DNA of 64,000 nucleotides, taken from NCBI RefSeq assembly GCF_041021955.1, contig NZ_CP158375.1, forward strand, positions 248,001 to 312,000, written 5' to 3'. The DNA is from Caulobacter sp. 73W. GTDB lineage: Bacteria; Pseudomonadota; Alphaproteobacteria; Caulobacterales; Caulobacteraceae. The position numbers and the translations under genes are program-made. Positions 1 through 10,200 of this stretch are shown here, one piece after another. The notes under the pieces are model-generated. The model was not told where the DNA came from. It was given only the letters and a program-made list of their open reading frames with translations, and did not search any database. Numbering within the stretch: position 1 is the stretch's first letter; each line of letters begins with the position of its first letter.

Positions 1-51
1 CTTGGCCGTTCCCGCCGTTTAGACCGGGCGGGACATCAGGGAGAATCTGCC

Positions 52-774
52 TTGCGCCGCACCGTGTTCGCCGCCGTCCTCACCTCCGCCCTCGCGCTGG
101 GCGTCTCCGCCTGCGGCGAGCCCAAGGCCGACAAGGCCTTTGGCGAGAAGGTCCGCGCCTACCTGCTGGAGCATCCCGAGATCCTCATCGAGATGAGCCA
201 GAAGCTGGAGCAGAACCAGCAGGCCGCCGCCAACGAGAAGGTGAAGGGCGCCCTGGCCCAGCATCGCCAGGCGCTCGAGCGTGATCCTCGCGACTTCGTG
301 GCCAATCCGGACGGCAAGGTCACGGTCGTCGAATTCTTCGACTACCGCTGCAGCTTCTGCAAGGTGGCGACGCCGGCCGTGGTTCAGCTGATCAAGGAAA
401 ACCCGGACGTCCGCTTCGTCTTCAAGGAGTTCGTGATCTTCGGCGCCGCGTCCGAGACCGCCGCCCGCGCGGCGCTCGGCGCCAAGGCCCAGGGCAAGTA
501 CCTGGACGCCCACGGCCGCTTCATGGCCGAGAAATCCCTGGACGCCGCCGGCGTCGATCGCCTGCTGAAGGAAGCCGGCATCAATGTGGAGAAGGCCAAG
601 CTGGACGGCCAGAACGCCGCCGTCACCCAGCAACTCAAGGACATCCACGACCTGGCCGTCGCCCTCGGCGTGGATGGCACCCCGGCCTTCTTCGTCGGCG
701 ACACGGTCGTGCGCGGCGCCGATATCGAGGGCCTGAAGAAGGCGATCGCCGAGGCCAAGACCAAGGCCGGCTGA
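52..774 (+). CDS. DsbA-family thiol:disulfide oxidoreductase, predicted lipoprotein
   Basis: A 240-residue exported thioredoxin-fold protein of the DsbA/Com1 type, expected to make or isomerise disulfides in periplasmic proteins. Residues 1-21 form a signal peptide ending in a lipobox (V18-S-A-C21), so it is probably an outer- or inner-membrane lipoprotein. A helical stretch (about 27-80) precedes the thioredoxin domain, as in BdbD/ScsC-like proteins. The active site is C100-S-F-C103 and the cis-proline is in T210-P211. The start is a TTG at 52 with an AGGGAG box at 38-43; no better start lies inside the window, but an upstream start before base 1 cannot be excluded. The substrate is unknown. 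Family call firm, precise role not. Confidence 0.85.
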   Translation: MRRTVFAAVLTSALALGVSACGEPKADKAFGEKVRAYLLEHPEILIEMSQKLEQNQQAAANEKVKGALAQHRQALERDPRDFVANPDGKVTVVEFFDYRCSFCKVATPAVVQLIKENPDVRFVFKEFVIFGAASETAARAALGAKAQGKYLDAHGRFMAEKSLDAAGVDRLLKEAGINVEKAKLDGQNAAVTQQLKDIHDLAVALGVDGTPAFFVGDTVVRGADIEGLKKAIAEAKTKAG

Positions 775-848
775 CCTGTCGGAACTTTAAGCTGCGGGGT
801 CCCAGCCGCCGGTGTAGTCACCGACCAGCGTTCACTTCGGGATCCCGC

Positions 849-1310
849 ATGTTCAAGACCATCCTCGCCGTCGCCCTCGCGGCGCCGACGCTCGCCCTCG
901 CCGCCCCGCCGCAGCAGGTCGCCCCTGAAACCGTCAAGGCGATCGAGGCCGTGGCCTACGACTATGTCGACGGCCAGCTGGAGGGTGATCCGGCCCGCGT
1001 CGCCCGCGCCCTGCATCCGGATCTGGCCAAGCGCATGGTCAAGACCGCCGACCGGGACGAGACCCTGGCCCTGCGCCGGATGACCAAGGACGAGCTGGTC
1101 TCCCTCACCGCCGACGGCGCGCTCAAGACGCCGAAGGACAAGTGGGACCGTCAGGTGCGCGTGGTCGAGGTCGACGCCAACATCGCCATGGCCCGCGTCG
1201 AGACGCCGTGGTTCATCGACTACTTCCACCTCGGCCGCTTCGGCGACCGCTGGGTCATCGTCAACGCCTTATGGCACATGAAGCCGCGCCAGGCGGCTCC
1301 CGCCAACTAG
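849..1310 (+). CDS. Exported NTF2-like / putative lumazine-binding family protein
   Basis: A 153-residue protein with a signal peptide (residues 1 to about 18, ending in ALA-A). The rest resembles the SnoaL/NTF2-like 'putative lumazine-binding' family: a helix ([19 protein letters not shown]) is followed by a curved sheet with the [19 protein letters not shown] segment near the C-terminus. Such periplasmic proteins usually have no proven ligand, and I infer none here. It lies 74 bases behind the DsbA-like gene on the same strand. Its TAG stop overlaps the stop of convergent thiG in the palindrome CTAG (1307-1310). Confidence 0.7.
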   Translation: MFKTILAVALAAPTLALAAPPQQVAPETVKAIEAVAYDYVDGQLEGDPARVARALHPDLAKRMVKTADRDETLALRRMTKDELVSLTADGALKTPKDKWDRQVRVVEVDANIAMARVETPWFIDYFHLGRFGDRWVIVNALWHMKPRQAAPAN

Positions 1311-2101
1311 ATCAGGCCAGACAGCGGCGAGGATGGGTCGGCGTACATGCGCTTGCCCATCCGGCCCGCCAGATAGGCGTCACGGCCAGCGATCACGCCG
1401 TGCTTCATGGCGTTGGCCATGCGGATCGGGTCCTTGGCCTCGGCGATGGCGGTGTTCATCAGCACTGCGTCGCAACCCAGCTCCATGGCCACCACGGCGT
1501 CCGACGCCGTGCCGACGCCGGCGTCCACCAGGACCGGCACCGTGCTCTGCTCGATGATCAGGCCCAGGTTCAGGACGTTCTGGATGCCTCGGCCGGAACC
1601 GATCGGCGCCGCCGCCGGCATGATCGCCGCCGCGCCCGCGTCCTCCAGCTTCTTGGCGTAGACCGGATCGTCCGAGCAGTAGACCATCACCTGGAAGCCG
1701 TCGCCGATCAGCAGCTTCAGCGCCCGCAGGGTCTCCTCCATGTCGGGCAGCAGGTGCGGCGTGTTCGACAGCACCTCCAGCTTCACCAGATCCCAGCCGC
1801 CAGCCTCCCGCGCCAGGCGCAGGGTCCGCACCGCGTCCTCGCCGGTGAAGCAGCCCGCCGTGTTCGGCAGGTAGGTGAACTCGTCCGGCTTCACATAGTC
1901 GACCAGCATCGGCTGGTTCGGATCAGTCAGGTTCACCCGGCGCACCGCCACGGTGACGATCTCCGCCCCGGCCGCGCGCGCGGCGGCGGCGTTGGTGGCG
2001 TAGTCCTTGTACTTCCCCGTCCCCACGATCAGGCGCGAGTTGAAGGTGCGACCGGCGACGGTCCAGGTGTCGGCTTGGGCGGCGGAGGTGTGAGCGTTCA
2101 T
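1307..2101 (-). CDS. thiG: Thiazole synthase ThiG
   Basis: ThiG condenses 1-deoxy-D-xylulose 5-phosphate, dehydroglycine and ThiS-thiocarboxylate into the thiazole phosphate moiety of thiamine. The 264-residue product has the family's usual length and a complete TIM-barrel pattern. The Schiff-base lysine is in DLVKLEV (K107), and the phosphate-binding [10 protein letters not shown] and [10 protein letters not shown] loops are present. The start is the ATG at 2101, where ThiG homology begins ([17 protein letters not shown]). An open frame continues upstream to 3535, but that part is only antisense to the acylase gene. Its sulfur carrier ThiS is encoded 3.6 kb away at 5731-5931 on the same strand rather than adjacent. 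No TPP riboswitch is visible in the 138-base divergent gap upstream. Confidence 0.95.
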   Translation of the reverse strand: MNAHTSAAQADTWTVAGRTFNSRLIVGTGKYKDYATNAAAARAAGAEIVTVAVRRVNLTDPNQPMLVDYVKPDEFTYLPNTAGCFTGEDAVRTLRLAREAGGWDLVKLEVLSNTPHLLPDMEETLRALKLLIGDGFQVMVYCSDDPVYAKKLEDAGAAAIMPAAAPIGSGRGIQNVLNLGLIIEQSTVPVLVDAGVGTASDAVVAMELGCDAVLMNTAIAEAKDPIRMANAMKHGVIAGRDAYLAGRMGKRMYADPSSPLSGLI

Positions 2102-2239
2102 GACCGGGTTTCTACTCCCCCTGCCGGGCAGGACAACCGCCCAGATCAAAGGAATCCAGCAATCTGTCCGCTTCGACTCGACGCCGGGCGGGATATCGGT
2201 TGGCCTGCGTCTTGATAGAAAAGACCCAGGGGGAACAAC

Positions 2240-4612
2240 ATGCGCTTCACCACAGCGACGGCCATGGCCGCCGTCTTCGCCGCTATCGCGGGTCAGGCCT
2301 GCGCCGAGATTTCCAGCGCCGTCCGTCAGGAAACCGCCAGCGTCGCGGGTCTTTCCCAGCCGGCGGAACTGATCGTCGATCGCTGGGGCATCCCCCATAT
2401 CTACGCCGCCAACACCCGCGACGCCTTCTTCCTGCAAGGTTGGAACGCCGCCCGCGACCGGCTCTGGCAGATCGACCTGTGGCGCAAGCGCGGCCTGGGC
2501 CGCCTGTCCGCCAGCTTCGGCCCGTCCTATGTCGAACAGGACCGCGCCGCCCGCCTCTTCCTCTATCGCGGCGACATGGCCGCCGAATGGGCCGCCTACG
2601 GCCCCGACGCCAAGACGGCGGTCGAGGCCTTCGCCGCCGGCATCAACGCCTATGTCGCCGAGGTCCGCGCGGGGACGAAACCCATGCCGCTGGAGTTCGG
2701 CCTCACCGCCAGCCAGCCAGAGACCTGGACCGCCGAGGATGTCCTGCGCATCCGCAGCCACGCCCTGGTCTCCAACGCCGTGCAGGAACTGGCCCGCGCC
2801 CGCACCCTTTGCGCCGGCGGGGACAAGGCCGAGCGGCTGCGCCGCCGCCTGGAGCCGGCGCACGAGCTGATCCGCCCCGAGGGCCTGAGTCCCTGCGACG
2901 TCCCGGCCGACGTGCTGAAGGACTACCTGCTGGGCACGGCCATGGTCAGCTTCGATCCCATGAAGACCAAGGTCGCCGCCGCGCCCCTGGACTTTGCCGA
3001 AACCGCCGACCGCATCACCGCCGAGGGCTCCAACAACTGGGTCATCGCCGGCTCGCGCACCGCCAGCGGCCGTCCCATACTGGCCAACGACCCGCACCGC
3101 GCGGTCGGCGCGCCCTCCCTGCGCTACATCGCCCATGTGGAGGCGCCGGGCCTGTCGATGATCGGCTCGGGCGAACCGTCGGCTCCCGGCATCTCCTTCG
3201 GCCACAACGGCAAGGCCGCCTTCGGCCTGACCATCTTCGCCATCGACCAGGAAGACCTCTACGCCTACCAAACGGACGGCGACCGCTATCGCTACAAGGG
3301 CGGCTGGGAAGCGATGAAGGTGGTCCGCGAGACCATCGAGGTGAAGGGCCAGGCCCCGCGCGAGGTCGAGCTGCGCTTCACCCGCCACGGCCCCTTGTTG
3401 CACGCCGACGCCGCCAAGAACCGCGCCTTCGCCCTGCGCACCGTGTGGAACGAGCCGGGCATGTCCGGCTACTTCGCCTCGTCCTGGCTGTGGGGAGCCA
3501 AGGGCTGGAGCGATTTCGAAAAGGCCAGCCATCACTGGGGCGCGCCGTCCCTGAACCTGATCTACGCCGACACCGGCGGCACGACCGGCTGGGCCGCCTC
3601 GGGTCTGACGCCTGTTCGCAGCAACTGGGACGGTCTGCTGCCCGTGCCGGGCGACGGGCGCTATGAATGGGGCGGCTTCCAGCCGGCCGGCGCCCTGCCT
3701 TGGGTCAAGAACCCCAAGGCCGGCTTCTTCGCCACCGCCAACGAGATGAACATCCCGGCCGACTATCCGAACGAGGAGCGCCGCCTCGCCTTCGAATATG
3801 GCGACCGATCACGCATCGACCGCATCACCGAGGTGCTGTCCGCCAAGAGCAAAAGCACCCTGGCCGACTCTATGGCCCTGCAGGGCGACAGCATCAGCGT
3901 GAATTCCCGCCGCCTGACGGCGCTGCTGGCCGGCATCTCCTCGCCCGACGCCCGCACCCAGAAGGCCATCGACCTGATGCGCGGCTGGAACGCCGACATG
4001 GCGGTAGACAGCGTCCCCGCCGCCATCGCCGAGGTCTGGGCGGTCAAGCACATGGCCCCCGCCCTGATCGAGGCCCTTGCGCCAGAGGCCAGGACGGCCA
4101 TGGGCATCCCCACCCAACACGCGATCCTGTCCACCCTGGAGGAAATGCCCGCCGCCGAGCGCGCGCCGATCCTGCTGAAAAGCCTGGCGCCGGCCCTGGA
4201 GGAGCTGACCGCGCGCTTGGGCTCCGACATGAACAGCTGGCGCTGGGGCCGCCTGCATCTCGCCCGCTTCGAGCCCGCCGCCGCCGTGCTGGCCGACAAG
4301 CAGACCGCCGAACAGATGAGCGTCGGCCCGCTGGCGGTCCCCGGCTCAGGCTCCACCCCGCACGCCGCCGGCTATCGCTTCAGTGATTTCCGCCTGACCG
4401 CCGGAGCCACGGTGCGGCTGGTGATCGACGTGGGCGGCTGGGACAATTCCATGGCGATCAACTCGCCCGGCCAGTCCGGCGACCCGTTCAATCCGCACTA
4501 CCGCGACCTGTTCCCCCTGTGGGCGGCCGGCGAATACGTCCCCCTGCGCTACACCCGCAAGGCGGTCGAGGCGGACGCTGAGACGGTGATCAGGCTGACG
4601 CCGGCGAAGTAG
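2240..4612 (+). CDS. Penicillin acylase / acyl-homoserine lactone acylase family Ntn hydrolase
   Basis: A 790-residue exported amidohydrolase precursor. Residues 1-22 are a signal peptide (ending ACA). The alpha-chain region carries the RWGIPHIYA and [13 protein letters not shown] motifs. Autocatalytic cleavage is predicted at G263-S264 within [10 protein letters not shown], making S264 the N-terminal nucleophile of the beta chain. The beta-chain motifs LANDPH and [13 protein letters not shown] follow, and the C-terminal [11 protein letters not shown] and [13 protein letters not shown] segments match the family ending. Members cleave acyl amides such as penicillins or N-acyl homoserine lactones; sequence alone does not say which. 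A GGGGG box sits just before the ATG. It ends 3 bases from the convergent neighbour. Confidence 0.9.
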   Translation: MRFTTATAMAAVFAAIAGQACAEISSAVRQETASVAGLSQPAELIVDRWGIPHIYAANTRDAFFLQGWNAARDRLWQIDLWRKRGLGRLSASFGPSYVEQDRAARLFLYRGDMAAEWAAYGPDAKTAVEAFAAGINAYVAEVRAGTKPMPLEFGLTASQPETWTAEDVLRIRSHALVSNAVQELARARTLCAGGDKAERLRRRLEPAHELIRPEGLSPCDVPADVLKDYLLGTAMVSFDPMKTKVAAAPLDFAETADRITAEGSNNWVIAGSRTASGRPILANDPHRAVGAPSLRYIAHVEAPGLSMIGSGEPSAPGISFGHNGKAAFGLTIFAIDQEDLYAYQTDGDRYRYKGGWEAMKVVRETIEVKGQAPREVELRFTRHGPLLHADAAKNRAFALRTVWNEPGMSGYFASSWLWGAKGWSDFEKASHHWGAPSLNLIYADTGGTTGWAASGLTPVRSNWDGLLPVPGDGRYEWGGFQPAGALPWVKNPKAGFFATANEMNIPADYPNEERRLAFEYGDRSRIDRITEVLSAKSKSTLADSMALQGDSISVNSRRLTALLAGISSPDARTQKAIDLMRGWNADMAVDSVPAAIAEVWAVKHMAPALIEALAPEARTAMGIPTQHAILSTLEEMPAAERAPILLKSLAPALEELTARLGSDMNSWRWGRLHLARFEPAAAVLADKQTAEQMSVGPLAVPGSGSTPHAAGYRFSDFRLTAGATVRLVIDVGGWDNSMAINSPGQSGDPFNPHYRDLFPLWAAGEYVPLRYTRKAVEADAETVIRLTPAK

Positions 4613-4615
4613 TGC

Positions 4616-5023
4616 TCAGCCCTCTTCGCCGTCCTCCTCGCCAATGGCGGCGGTGACCAGTTCGCGCCAGACCGGATCGCTGTCGTCCACCAGGTCGACA
4701 TCCTCCAGCAGGGCGACCGCGCCGCCGCCGTCGGGGGTCACCAGGCCGAGAACCTCCATGGTCTCGCCGTCCTCGGTCTCGTGCGCCTCGGCCTGGACGG
4801 CCACGGCGGCCTCCTCGCCGTCGTCGCCCCACCAGATCACCGGCTGCGGCAGGACCATGTCGATGGGCCGGCCGTTCTCGGTGTCGTCCAGGGCGAAGAT
4901 GGCGCGCTTGGCCTGCACGTCCTCCAAGGTCGCGACGGCGCCGACGAACGGTTTCAGCCGCTTCCAGTCCTCGACGTCATAGCCGCCCTCTTCGAACAGG
5001 GGCTCTTCAGCGTCGTCGATCAT
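4616..5023 (-). CDS. Acidic conserved hypothetical protein
   Basis: A 135-residue, strongly acidic protein with no signal peptide and no family I recognise. It opens MIDDAEEPLFEEGGYDVEDW and ends in an EEDGEEG tail. The middle alternates short strand-like segments with acidic turns (PQPVIWWGDDGEEAAVAVQ, METMEVLGLVTP-like). I place the start at the ATG at 5023 because a CGGAG box lies 7 bases before it; the ATG two codons upstream (5029) would sit only 1 base from that box. Codon use looks like its neighbours. It is convergent with the acylase and divergent from the VOC gene, so it is probably monocistronic. Confidence 0.6.
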   Translation of the reverse strand: MIDDAEEPLFEEGGYDVEDWKRLKPFVGAVATLEDVQAKRAIFALDDTENGRPIDMVLPQPVIWWGDDGEEAAVAVQAEAHETEDGETMEVLGLVTPDGGGAVALLEDVDLVDDSDPVWRELVTAAIGEEDGEEG

Positions 5024-5153
5024 GGTCATGCTCCGCGGTGCTCTGGCGACGACCTAAACTTCTGGCGGTCGGCGTCCACAAAAATCTCGCGCCCCCTGTC
5101 GGGCCGAGTTCGCCCCGAGCGTCCTCAGGGTGTCGAACAACAGGAGACGCCCG

Positions 5154-5573
5154 ATGCCTGATGCAGCCCAAGCCCAGACCCTGGAGCCCGTAGAAGTCAA
5201 AGGCGGCGTCGTCGCCTATCTATGCGTGGATGGCGCCGGCAAGGCCGCCGCCTTCTATGAAAAGGCCTTCGGCGGTGTGATCGCCGCCCAGTATCCGCCG
5301 GACGAGAACGGCAAGACCATGCATATCCATATGTACATAAACCGAAGCTCGGTGATGCTGTCCGACGCCTATCCCGAGCACGGCCATCCCTTCGTTCCTA
5401 TGCAGGGCCTCACCCTGATGCTGCCTGTCACCGACATCGCAACCTGGTTCAAACGCGCTGTCGACGCCGGGGCGGAGGCGAAGCTCGAGCCGCAGGTCAT
5501 GTTCTGGGGCGACACCTACGGCGAGTTGAAGGACCCGTTCGGAGTCACCTGGAGCATGAACCAGGCGGCTTAG
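5154..5573 (+). CDS. VOC (glyoxalase/PhnB-like) family protein
   Basis: A 139-residue vicinal-oxygen-chelate fold protein of the PhnB / 3-demethylubiquinone-like type. The fold signature is visible: VAYLCVDGAGKAAAFYEKAFGG at the start, HIHMYINRSSVMLSDAYPE in the middle and the ending WGDTYGELKDPFGVTWSM. These are cytoplasmic proteins with varied or unknown substrates, so I give no reaction. The ATG at 5154 is chosen over an upstream in-frame codon at 5130 because an AGGAG box (5142-5146) is well spaced from it and the domain begins directly after. It is followed by a palindromic intergenic repeat. Confidence 0.8.
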   Translation: MPDAAQAQTLEPVEVKGGVVAYLCVDGAGKAAAFYEKAFGGVIAAQYPPDENGKTMHIHMYINRSSVMLSDAYPEHGHPFVPMQGLTLMLPVTDIATWFKRAVDAGAEAKLEPQVMFWGDTYGELKDPFGVTWSMNQAA

Positions 5574-5581
5574 AATCTTTT

Positions 5582-5724
5582 TTCCTGCCCCGTAGCGAAG
5601 CGTACGGGGGAGGTGGCGCGGCGCGCAGCGTCGTGACGGAAGGGGCGCTCCTCCTGAATCGCAGCTAGCGCCCCCTCCACCACCCTTCGGGCGGTCCCCC
5701 TCCCCCGCAAGCGGGGCAGGAGAA
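5582..5724. repeat. Intergenic palindromic repeat element
   Basis: A roughly 140-base insert between the VOC gene and thiS. Its outer ends are inverted copies (CCTGCCCCG at the left, CGGGGCAGG at the right), joined to GGGGGAGGTGG and CCACC...CCCCCTCCCCC segments. Inside, GGGGCGCT near 5641 pairs with AGCGCCCC near 5666. The whole can fold into one long branched hairpin. The wording GGGGGAGGTGG...CCCCCTCC with CGAAGC or TTCGGG loops is typical of dispersed intergenic repeats in Caulobacterales and sphingomonads. I see only this full copy in the window. Confidence 0.6.
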
Positions 5725-5730
5725 GAAGCC

Positions 5731-5931
5731 TCACCCGCCCCCAATGAAGTGGACGATCTCTATCCGATCCCCGTCCATCAGCGGCGTGTCGGCATAGATC
5801 GAGCGGGGCACGATCTCCAGATTCCGCTCCACGGCGACCTTGCGCACGTCCAGTCCGAGCGAGACCACGAGGGACGCCACGTCCTTCACGTCTTCCACCG
5901 CACGCTGTTCGCCATTGATCATCAACTGCAT
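5731..5931 (-). CDS. thiS: Sulfur carrier protein ThiS
   Basis: A 66-residue ubiquitin-like sulfur carrier that donates sulfur, as a C-terminal thiocarboxylate, to ThiG during thiazole synthesis. The length is typical. It begins [20 protein letters not shown], contains the conserved [14 protein letters not shown] strand and [14 protein letters not shown], and ends in the required di-glycine (here GGG). The start at 5931 has a GAGG box 7 bases upstream. The frame stays open well upstream, antisense to aroQ, so the start rests on homology and the ribosome binding site. Unusually it is detached from thiG (1307-2101). Confidence 0.9.
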   Translation of the reverse strand: MQLMINGEQRAVEDVKDVASLVVSLGLDVRKVAVERNLEIVPRSIYADTPLMDGDRIEIVHFIGGG

Positions 5932-6012
5932 CGGATCGCCTCGTTTGAGCCGCAAAGCTTGTGACCCCGTCTTTCGGGGGATACAAGACGGCGGAATTGA
6001 CCGCGGGGCCGA

Positions 6013-6456
6013 ATGTCCAAACCGATCTATGTGCTGAGCGGGCCCAATCTCAACCTGCTGGGCCAGCGCGAGCCGGAGATTTATGGGAAAGACACCCTGG
6101 ACGACGTGCGCGCGCGCTGCGAAGCCGCCGCCGGAGCCAAGGGGCTGAGCGTCGTTTTCCGTCAAACCAACCATGAAGGCGAACTGATCGACTGGGTCCA
6201 GGAAGCCCGCACCCAGGGCTGCGCCCTGGTGCTGAACCCGGCCGGTTATGGTCACACTTCCGTGGCCCTCCTCGACGCGCTCAAGACTTTGGCTATACCC
6301 ATTGTCGAGTGCCATCTTTCCAATCCGGCGGCGCGAGAGGATTTTCGCCGTCACACCTACGTTTCGCTCGCGGCGACGGGAGTCGTTTCCGGCTTCGGCG
6401 CGGCGAGTTATGAACTGGCTATAGCGGCCGCGGCCGGCCTCGTCGGCGCCGCCTGA
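6013..6456 (+). CDS. aroQ: 3-dehydroquinate dehydratase, type II
   Basis: Cytoplasmic shikimate-pathway enzyme that dehydrates 3-dehydroquinate to 3-dehydroshikimate by the type II (anti-elimination, dodecameric) mechanism. The 147-residue length is standard. Visible signatures are [16 protein letters not shown] near the N-terminus with the catalytic Tyr24, the [14 protein letters not shown] lid-side segment, [10 protein letters not shown], and VECHLSNP with its catalytic His, followed by FRRHTYVS. It is divergent from thiS (81-base gap) and 35 bases ahead of accB. The order aroQ-accB-accC is common in alphaproteobacteria and other bacteria. Confidence 0.95.
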   Translation: MSKPIYVLSGPNLNLLGQREPEIYGKDTLDDVRARCEAAAGAKGLSVVFRQTNHEGELIDWVQEARTQGCALVLNPAGYGHTSVALLDALKTLAIPIVECHLSNPAAREDFRRHTYVSLAATGVVSGFGAASYELAIAAAAGLVGAA

Positions 6457-6491
6457 CCCGCACGGCCAACAGAACAAGGTCTAATTCCAAA

Positions 6492-6989
6492 ATGTCCACG
6501 CCCAAGGCCCCAGCGGATTCCATCGACGCGCGTCTGGTGCGCAAACTGGCCGACATCCTGTCCGACACCGGTCTGACCGAGATCGAGGTCGAACAAGGCG
6601 AACTGCGCATCCGCGTCGCCCGTGAGGTGACGACCGTCGCCGCCGCCCCGGTCGCCTACGCCGCCGCGCCTGCTCCGGTCGCCGCGCCGGCCCCGACCGC
6701 CGCTCCGGCTGTCGCCGCCGCCCCCGCCGCTGAGGCCGCTCCGGCCGCCGCCCGCGGCGACGCCGTGAAGTCGCCGATGGTCGGCACCGCCTACCTGGCC
6801 CCGCAGCCGGGCGCCGACAACTTCATCAAGGTTGGCGACAAGGTCGCCGCCGGTCAGACCCTGCTGATCGTCGAAGCCATGAAGACCATGAACCCGATCC
6901 CGGCCCCCAAGGGCGGCACGGTGGTCGAGATCCTGGTGGGCGACGCCCAGCCCGTCGAGTTCGGCGAGCCGCTCGTCGTCATCGAGTAG
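6492..6989 (+). CDS. accB: Biotin carboxyl carrier protein of acetyl-CoA carboxylase
   Basis: The 165-residue BCCP subunit carries biotin between biotin carboxylase (AccC, next gene) and the carboxyltransferase, which is not in this window. An N-terminal helical segment (to about 45) is followed by an Ala/Pro-rich flexible linker (about 50-88) and a biotinyl domain. The biotinylation motif is EAMKTMN with Lys131. The [14 protein letters not shown] thumb-type segment typical of acetyl-CoA carboxylase BCCPs is present. accC starts 5 bases after the stop, so translation is probably coupled. Confidence 0.97.
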   Translation: MSTPKAPADSIDARLVRKLADILSDTGLTEIEVEQGELRIRVAREVTTVAAAPVAYAAAPAPVAAPAPTAAPAVAAAPAAEAAPAAARGDAVKSPMVGTAYLAPQPGADNFIKVGDKVAAGQTLLIVEAMKTMNPIPAPKGGTVVEILVGDAQPVEFGEPLVVIE

Positions 6990-6994
6990 CGGTC

Positions 6995-8338
<1,344 letters not shown>

Positions 8339-8339
8339 C

Positions 8340-8990
8340 GTGGACGCGTTCACGGTCGAGGACCTGATCGACTGTTATCGTCGGGGCATCTTCCCCATGG
8401 CGGACGCCCGCGACGATGACCGCGTCTTCCTCATTGATCCGGAGCGCCGGGGGGTCCTGCCCTTCGAGCGCTTCCACGTCCCGCGCCGTCTCGCCCGCAC
8501 CCTGCGCGGCGAGCCCTTCACCATCCGCATCGACACCGCCTTCGACGCCGTGGTCGAGGCCTGCGCCGAGGCGCGGCCGGACCGGCCGGAGACCTGGATC
8601 AACCATCCGATCCAGATGATGTACCGCGAGCTGTACCTGCAGGGCCTCGCCCACAGCGTCGAATGCTGGCGTGACGGCGAACTGGTGGGCGGCCTCTACG
8701 GAGTCTCTCTGGGCGGCGCGTTCTTCGGCGAAAGCATGTTCAGCCGCGCCACGGACGCCAGCAAGGTGGCCCTGGTCCACCTCGTCGCGCGTCTGATCGC
8801 CGGCGGTTTCGTCCTGCTGGACACGCAGTTCCTCACCGACCACCTGGCGCGGTTCGGGACAATGGAAGTCCCCCGGGACAAGTATCGCCGGCGGCTGGAA
8901 GCCGCCCTGGCGGTGGACGCCGACTTCTACCGCTTCCCGGCCGCGGCGGGCGCGGCCGAGGCCTTGCAGGCGATCAGCCAGGCGTCATAG
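8340..8990 (+). CDS. aat: Leucyl/phenylalanyl-tRNA--protein transferase
   Basis: Aat transfers Leu or Phe from charged tRNA to proteins with N-terminal Lys or Arg, marking them for ClpS/ClpAP degradation (N-end rule). The 216-residue product shows the family pattern: [84 protein letters not shown] and [15 protein letters not shown]. It starts at a GTG one base after accC, implying coupled translation. Its last 64 bases overlap, antisense, the 3' end of the DUF2155 gene. Confidence 0.95.
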   Translation: MDAFTVEDLIDCYRRGIFPMADARDDDRVFLIDPERRGVLPFERFHVPRRLARTLRGEPFTIRIDTAFDAVVEACAEARPDRPETWINHPIQMMYRELYLQGLAHSVECWRDGELVGGLYGVSLGGAFFGESMFSRATDASKVALVHLVARLIAGGFVLLDTQFLTDHLARFGTMEVPRDKYRRRLEAALAVDADFYRFPAAAGAAEALQAISQAS

Positions 8991-9583
8991 ACCGGATGCT
9001 CCAGCGGGCGCACGCCCGGCGAGGACGCGTACATCCAACCCCGGAACACGTTGCGGATCGCTCCGACGGGGCGGCCATGATCGTCGCGGCTCTGCGACAC
9101 TACCTGTACATATGCGGCGGCGTCAGGCGTGGCCTCGTCCGGCGCGCTGGTCTCGCATGCGCGCACAGTGAAGATCAGGTTCTTGTAGCGGATCGGCTGA
9201 CCGATCGGCGCTTCGAAGCGCATCGTCTCGGCGGTGATCTTGTCCAGCGCCTGCATGATCGCCACGCCAGAGCGGCCGCGCTTCAGCGGCTCATCGGGCT
9301 TGGGAGCGATGGCGGGCTTTTCAACGACCGGCTCGGCGGGCGCGGGGGTGACCACGGCCGGCTCGGCGGCCGGCGCGGGCGGCAGCGGCACCACGGCGAT
9401 TGGCGGCGGCGCTTCCGACGCGGGCGGCGGGGCCGGAGCCGTGGCGGCCGGCGGGGCGACCTGGGCCGCCGGTGGGGCGGCCGGCTGGGCGTTGCGGGGT
9501 TGGTTCTGCTGAGCGACAGCCAAGCTTGCGGCGGCGGCCGACAGCAACACCGCGCCGCCGACGATGATCCGCGCGGGCTTCAA
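8927..9583 (-). CDS. DUF2155 domain-containing exported protein
   Basis: A 218-residue protein with a signal peptide (about 1-24, ending AVAQ), a long Pro/Ala linker (about 28-95) and a C-terminal DUF2155 domain. The domain reads [32 protein letters not shown] and [22 protein letters not shown], the pattern conserved in alphaproteobacteria next to NDUFA12 and aat. Function is unknown; the linker suggests a periplasmic domain reaching away from the membrane or a cleaved soluble domain. The start is a TTG at 9583, preceded by GGAGTAAGG and only 5 bases after the NDUFA12 stop. The gene end overlaps aat by 64 bases on the opposite strand. Confidence 0.82.
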   Translation of the reverse strand: MKPARIIVGGAVLLSAAAASLAVAQQNQPRNAQPAAPPAAQVAPPAATAPAPPPASEAPPPIAVVPLPPAPAAEPAVVTPAPAEPVVEKPAIAPKPDEPLKRGRSGVAIMQALDKITAETMRFEAPIGQPIRYKNLIFTVRACETSAPDEATPDAAAYVQVVSQSRDDHGRPVGAIRNVFRGWMYASSPGVRPLEHPVYDAWLIACKASAAPAAAGKR

Positions 9584-9588
9584 GCGCC

Positions 9589-9996
9589 TTACTCCGGCGA
9601 CCAGGCCTGATAGTCGCCGGTCGCGGCCTGCCGCTCGCCGCCGCGCGCGATGGAGCCCTTCGGGCGCCAGGCGTGGACGGTGCCGGTCAGGTTGGGCAGG
9701 TGATCCTTTTCCCATTCCTTGCGCGGCAGCGGCTGGGCGGTCGGGACCTCGTCCAGGGTGTAGTGCAGCCAGCCGTGCCATTCGGCCGGCACCTTCGAGG
9801 CGTCGGCATAGCCGCGGAAGATCACCCAGCGGCGCTTGCGGCCCTTGTCATAGCTCTCGCGATCGTCGCGGGCTTCGAAGTAGCGGTTGCCGTACTCGTC
9901 CGTGCCGACCAGGCGGCCCAGGCGGCTGACGGTGAAGCGCAGGCCGACAGTGCCTTGGTTCCACCAAGTGAAGATCGATTTCAGCAGGTTCAGCAC
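9589..9996 (-). CDS. NADH:ubiquinone oxidoreductase accessory subunit NDUFA12 (B17.2-like)
   Basis: A 135-residue homologue of the mitochondrial complex I accessory subunit NDUFA12, one of the supernumerary subunits alphaproteobacteria share with mitochondria. The family core is clear: GTDEYGNRYFEARDD, then KRRWVIFRGYADASKVPAEWHGWLHY, then P.......W.KDHLPNLTGT and a C-terminal YQAWSPE. It is expected on the matrix-equivalent (cytoplasmic) side of complex I. It is the first gene of a two-gene unit with the DUF2155 gene; the main nuo operon is not in the window. Confidence 0.93.
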   Translation of the reverse strand: MLNLLKSIFTWWNQGTVGLRFTVSRLGRLVGTDEYGNRYFEARDDRESYDKGRKRRWVIFRGYADASKVPAEWHGWLHYTLDEVPTAQPLPRKEWEKDHLPNLTGTVHAWRPKGSIARGGERQAATGDYQAWSPE

Positions 9997-10096
9997 GCGG
10001 ACGGTCGCTTCCGAAAACAGGGGCGTAACATCCGCCGGGCGGCGGACGCGCGCGGAATATAGGCGGGGCGTGCCGCAGCGTCCAGCACGTCGGCCA

Positions 10097-10143
10097 ATCC
10101 AACATCTTGGGGATAAGCCGCCGCAAACCCCAACATCTATTGA
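10097..10143. promoter_or_regulatory. Tandem NrdR-like boxes
   Basis: Two similar 16-base sites lie 58-104 bases upstream of the RNR-like gene. Their cores are CAACATCTTG (10100-10109) and CAACATCTAT (10131-10140). The first fits the NrdR box core pattern CWAtATaTWG except for C at the t and a positions; the second also misses the last G. The cores are exactly 31 bases apart, about three helical turns, which is the hallmark spacing of paired NrdR boxes at ribonucleotide reductase promoters. NrdR binding is inferred from pattern and spacing only. Confidence 0.55.
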
Positions 10144-10200
10144 TCGCGGCGCAGCCGGACACTAGCCTTTCGCCGGCATGGTGAATGGGAGAGTCGCTTC

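Noticed and set aside
780..848. EcfG/sigma-T type promoter (GGAAC) after the DsbA-like gene
   Set aside because: No CGTT element at the required spacing.
2102..2239. TPP riboswitch upstream of thiG
   Set aside because: The gap lacks the CTGAGA and ACCTGATCTGG-type core motifs on either strand; the 81-base gap upstream of thiS lacks them too.
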